The notes under the pieces: generated by a model | Databases searched by the model: none | The model's input: the letters and a program-made list of their open reading frames with translations, nothing else | Told to the model about the DNA's origin: nothing | In this document: positions 22,072 to 23,768 of the stretch, piece by piece | Layout: every line of letters begins with the position of its first letter | Numbering within the stretch: position 1 is the first letter of the stretch | Position numbers and translations under genes: made by a program | DNA from: DYGX01 sp035325905 | Lineage (GTDB): Bacteria; Chloroflexota; Anaerolineae; Aggregatilineales; Aggregatilineaceae | NCBI GenBank assembly: GCA_035325905.1 | Contig: DAOKYY010000055.1 | Coordinates: 1 to 23,768, forward strand | Direction: 5' to 3' | DNA length: 23,768 nt

Positions 22072-22132
22072 CGTTTAGGCGACGCACGCCGCTGCGGATG
22101 AAAAGCGTGGGCGCCGGACGTCCCGCTTTTTT
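22028..22132 (+). promoter_or_regulatory. Predicted ribosome-stalling attenuator of hisS
   Basis: Three mutually exclusive stems. 1:2 is a perfect 9-bp pair, TGCGTCGCC (22028-22036) with GGCGACGCA (22078-22086). 2:3 joins 22078-22089 to 22105-22115 (GGCG:CGCC and CACGC:GCGTG, with one A-G mismatch and one bulge). 3:4 is the intrinsic terminator at 22101-22132. A ribosome held at His codon 4 or 7 covers strand 1, so 2:3 forms and transcription continues. A ribosome reaching the stop covers strand 2, so 3:4 forms. The pairing is read from the sequence; the function is inferred. Confidence 0.6.
22101..22132 (+). terminator. Attenuator terminator upstream of hisS
   Basis: AAAAGCGTGGGCG (22101-22113), loop CCGGA, CGTCCCGCTTTT (22119-22130): 12 pairs with one bulged T and one G-T, ending in six T (22127-22132). 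It lies 43 bases before the hisS ATG and within its transcript, so it must be passed to express hisS. Confidence 0.82.
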
Positions 22133-22175
22133 GTGTCCCGACCCGGTTCCAGCAAGCCAGATGGAGTAAGCAGGC

Positions 22176-23513
22176 ATGGCACAGATCAACCCCCGGCTGC
22201 CGAAGGGCATGCGCGATTTTCTGCCCGGCGAGGTGCTCAAGCGTGATTACGTGATCGGCGTAGTGACCGAGGTCTTCCAGACCTTCGGCTTCGAGCCGAT
22301 CTACACGCCGACGCTGGAGATGCTGGAGACGCTGCTCGGCAAGAGCGGCGAAGAAGCCGACAAGCTAATCTTCCACGCGCAGCACCCCGGCGGCAAGGAG
22401 GAGCTGGCCCTGCGCTATGACCTGACGGTGCCGCTGGCGCGCTACTTCGCCATGCACGAGCACGAGCTGTCGATGCCGTTCCGGCGCTACCATATCGCGC
22501 CGGTGTGGCGCGGCGACCGCCCGCAGAAGGGCCGCTACCGCGAGTTTGTGCAGTGCGACGTGGACATTGTCGGCGTCGAGAGCATGGCTGCCGACGCCGA
22601 GATCATCAGCCTGCTGACCACCGCCCTCGACCGGCTGGGCTTTCATGATTTCACGGTGCACATCAACAACCGCAAAATCCTGATCGGGATCGGCATCTAC
22701 GCGGGGGTGCCGGACGCGCAGCTGGGCAGCCTGTATCGCAGCATCGACAAGCTCGACAAGATCGGGCTGGACGGCGTGCGCCGCGAGCTGGCCGCCGGAG
22801 GGATCGCGGACGGTGTGATCGGGCGCATGACCGATCTGCTGGCGCTGCGTCACGGCGGGATCGAGGCGCTGGGCGAGGTGCGCGCGCAGCTGAAGGACAT
22901 CCCGATCGCGCTGGAAGGCATCGCCGAGCTAGAGCAGATCGTCGCATATCTGGCGGCGCAGGGCGTCGCGCCGGAGCGATACACGGTCGATCTGGCGATG
23001 GTGCGCGGGCTGGGCTACTACACTGGCCCGGTCTACGAGACGTACATCACCAAGCCCGACAACCTCGGCAGCGTGACCGGCGGCGGGCGCTACGACGAGC
23101 TGGTCGGCATGTTCCGCAAGCACAGCCTGCCGACGACCGGCTCCAGCCTGGGGATCGAGCGCATCATCGACCTGATGGACCTGCTCAATCTGTACCCGCC
23201 GGAGCTAACCGGGACGGTCGTGCAGGCGGTCGTGACCGTCTTCGGGCCGGAGACGCAGGCCGCGTCGCTGGCGCTGGCGCACGATCTGCGCGCGGCGGGC
23301 ATCCGCACCGAGGCCATCATGCAGCCCAACCGCTCGATCGGCAAGCAGGTCCAGTACGCCGACCGCAAGGGCGCGGCGGTAGTCGCCTTCCTGGGCGCGG
23401 ACGAGCTTCAACAGGGCGTGGTGGGCTTCAAGCGGCTGCGCGACGGGTATGAGGTGCGCGTCCCGCGCGCAGGCGCGGCGCAGGCGGTGAAAGAGCTGCT
23501 TGGGAGCAGCTAG
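22176..23513 (+). CDS. hisS: Histidyl-tRNA synthetase
   Basis: Seen: 445 residues; ATG with GGAG nine bases upstream. Class II motifs are complete: PKGMRDFLPGE near the start, motif 2 region YDLTVPLARY (81-90) and RYHIAPVWRGDRPQKGRYREFVQCD (from 104), the histidine-binding loop VRGLGYYTGPVYE (276-288), then TGGGRYDELVG and motif 3 GSSLGIERI (322-330). The last 100 residues form the anticodon-binding domain. Family knowledge: a cytosolic homodimer that activates histidine with ATP and charges tRNA-His. Length is normal (about 420-450). No aspS follows in the window, unlike many Firmicutes. Expression is probably controlled by the leader-peptide attenuator just upstream; no T-box signature sequence is present there. 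Confidence 0.97.
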   Translation: MAQINPRLPKGMRDFLPGEVLKRDYVIGVVTEVFQTFGFEPIYTPTLEMLETLLGKSGEEADKLIFHAQHPGGKEELALRYDLTVPLARYFAMHEHELSMPFRRYHIAPVWRGDRPQKGRYREFVQCDVDIVGVESMAADAEIISLLTTALDRLGFHDFTVHINNRKILIGIGIYAGVPDAQLGSLYRSIDKLDKIGLDGVRRELAAGGIADGVIGRMTDLLALRHGGIEALGEVRAQLKDIPIALEGIAELEQIVAYLAAQGVAPERYTVDLAMVRGLGYYTGPVYETYITKPDNLGSVTGGGRYDELVGMFRKHSLPTTGSSLGIERIIDLMDLLNLYPPELTGTVVQAVVTVFGPETQAASLALAHDLRAAGIRTEAIMQPNRSIGKQVQYADRKGAAVVAFLGADELQQGVVGFKRLRDGYEVRVPRAGAAQAVKELLGSS

Positions 23514-23556
23514 AAGAAGCAGCTAAAAACAGCGAAAACCAGCCAAAGAACTGTAG

Positions 23557-23576
23557 GGGCCGAGCTTGCTCGGCCC
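23557..23576. repeat. GTAGGGGC-type palindromic intergenic repeat, also possible hisS terminator
   Basis: GGGCCGAGCTTGCTCGGCCC: nine-base arms around TT, preceded by TGTAG and followed by GTTTGCTTCTT. I recall the GTAGGGGC...GCCC frame as a widely dispersed bacterial intergenic repeat. A copy after hisS could also end transcription, though its T-run is broken. Confidence 0.6.
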
Positions 23577-23715
23577 GTTTGCTTCTTCTATCGGCGCGGG
23601 GCTGGCACTGGTTCTTGCCGTTGCCAGCGGCTCATTGCTAACCGCCTGTCGCTATGTGAACTATCGAAAGTCATTGGCGTATCAGCCCGGCGTGGGAAAC
23701 CTCTCACCCCTCAAT

Positions 23716-23738
23716 CCCCTCTCCGCGCCGGAGAGGGG
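23716..23738. repeat. CCCCTCTCC...GGAGAGGGG palindromic repeat
   Basis: Ten-base arms CCCCTCTCCG and CGGAGAGGGG around CGC, in the CTCACCCCTCAATCCCCTCTCC context. I know this as a common palindromic intergenic repeat in unrelated genomes. It is a different family from the element at 23557. Confidence 0.65.
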
Positions 23739-23768
23739 ACTTCAAACCGCGCCCGCCGCTGGGTTTCT

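Larger units (their letters stand above)
23514..23768. repeat. Repeat-rich non-coding region downstream of hisS
   Basis: No convincing gene. It starts with an A-rich AGCAGCTAAAAACAGC stretch, which resembles, in reverse orientation, the sequence right after the assembly gap (5957-6017). It then holds two palindromic elements, described separately, and CTCTCACCCCTCAATCCC-type filler. No T-run follows either palindrome closely enough to be a strong terminator for hisS. Confidence 0.7.

Noticed and set aside
22068..22169. Second small ORF overlapping the leader-peptide stop and running to just before hisS
   Set aside because: It has no ribosome-binding site of its own, runs through the terminator, and its sequence is explained by the hairpin. 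Coupled translation is possible but unsupported.
22003..22175. T-box riboswitch in front of hisS
   Set aside because: The conserved AGGGTGGNACCGCG T-box sequence is not present. The leader is short and its structure fits a leader-peptide attenuator better.
1..23768. tRNA genes, rRNA genes, CRISPR arrays, transposases or phage genes
   Set aside because: None recognised on either strand by eye. No regularly spaced direct repeats, no cloverleaf with a GTTCRANNC arm in the spacers, and no integrase or transposase motifs in the open frames.

Overview
High-GC bacterial DNA with promoters that look like the sigma-70 class (TTGACA / TATAAT). The gene content fits a member of the Chloroflexota, probably an Anaerolineae-type lineage. 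Reasons: infC-rpmI-rplT followed by a SpoU-type methyltransferase; a TPR/proline-rich/single-membrane-helix protein; a GT39-like membrane protein with a large C-terminal extracytoplasmic domain; stray GNAT enzymes; and palindromic intergenic repeats of the GTAGGGGC and CCCCTCTCC types. The phylum is inferred from protein style, not from a marker search. One 100-N scaffold gap lies at 5857-5956.

Layout. 1-2143 (minus): an arylamine N-acetyltransferase running off the left edge, and a membrane-anchored HEXXH protein. 2298-5828 (plus): a CorA Mg2+ channel with a probably leaderless mRNA, RNase D overlapping it, and a beta-CASP RNA nuclease. 6025-8243 (plus): promoter, infC with a probable AUA start, rpmI, rplT, terminator, then a TrmH/SpoU methyltransferase. 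8398-9726: TPR/TM protein. 9776-10615 (minus): unknown protein with two CxxC pairs, divergent from a stand-alone TRPM-like SLOG (LSDAT) protein at 10778-11515. 11549-12411 (minus): thioredoxin and DUF4395, behind a long structured leader. 12741-15021 (minus): two GNAT proteins. 15218-19051 (plus): PRPP synthetase, SGNH hydrolase and GT39-like glycosyltransferase, ending at a strong terminator. 19157-21491 (plus): histidine ammonia-lyase and a RimJ/RimL-type acetyltransferase. 21510-21908 (minus): STAS-like protein. 22176-23513 (plus): histidyl-tRNA synthetase. The last 250 bases are repeat-rich and non-coding.

The most interesting signal is regulatory. Two unrelated transcription units, hisS and DUF4395-thioredoxin, share one leader design that protein annotation would miss. 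Each has a good promoter, about 25-30 nt of 5' UTR, a Shine-Dalgarno site, a 14-codon ORF, and mutually exclusive stems ending in U-tracts. The hisS leader peptide (MRRHDNHRPITTIA) carries two His codons. The thioredoxin-operon leader peptide (MEYHRSCMCLERGR) carries a Cys-Met-Cys. In both, the stop codon sits at the antiterminator strand, as ribosome-stalling attenuation requires. These are predictions from base pairing only. Other points of interest are the AUA start of infC, the leaderless corA promoter, the bacterial TRPM-type SLOG protein, a 12-bp perfect inverted repeat between divergent genes, and hutH without any other hut gene nearby.
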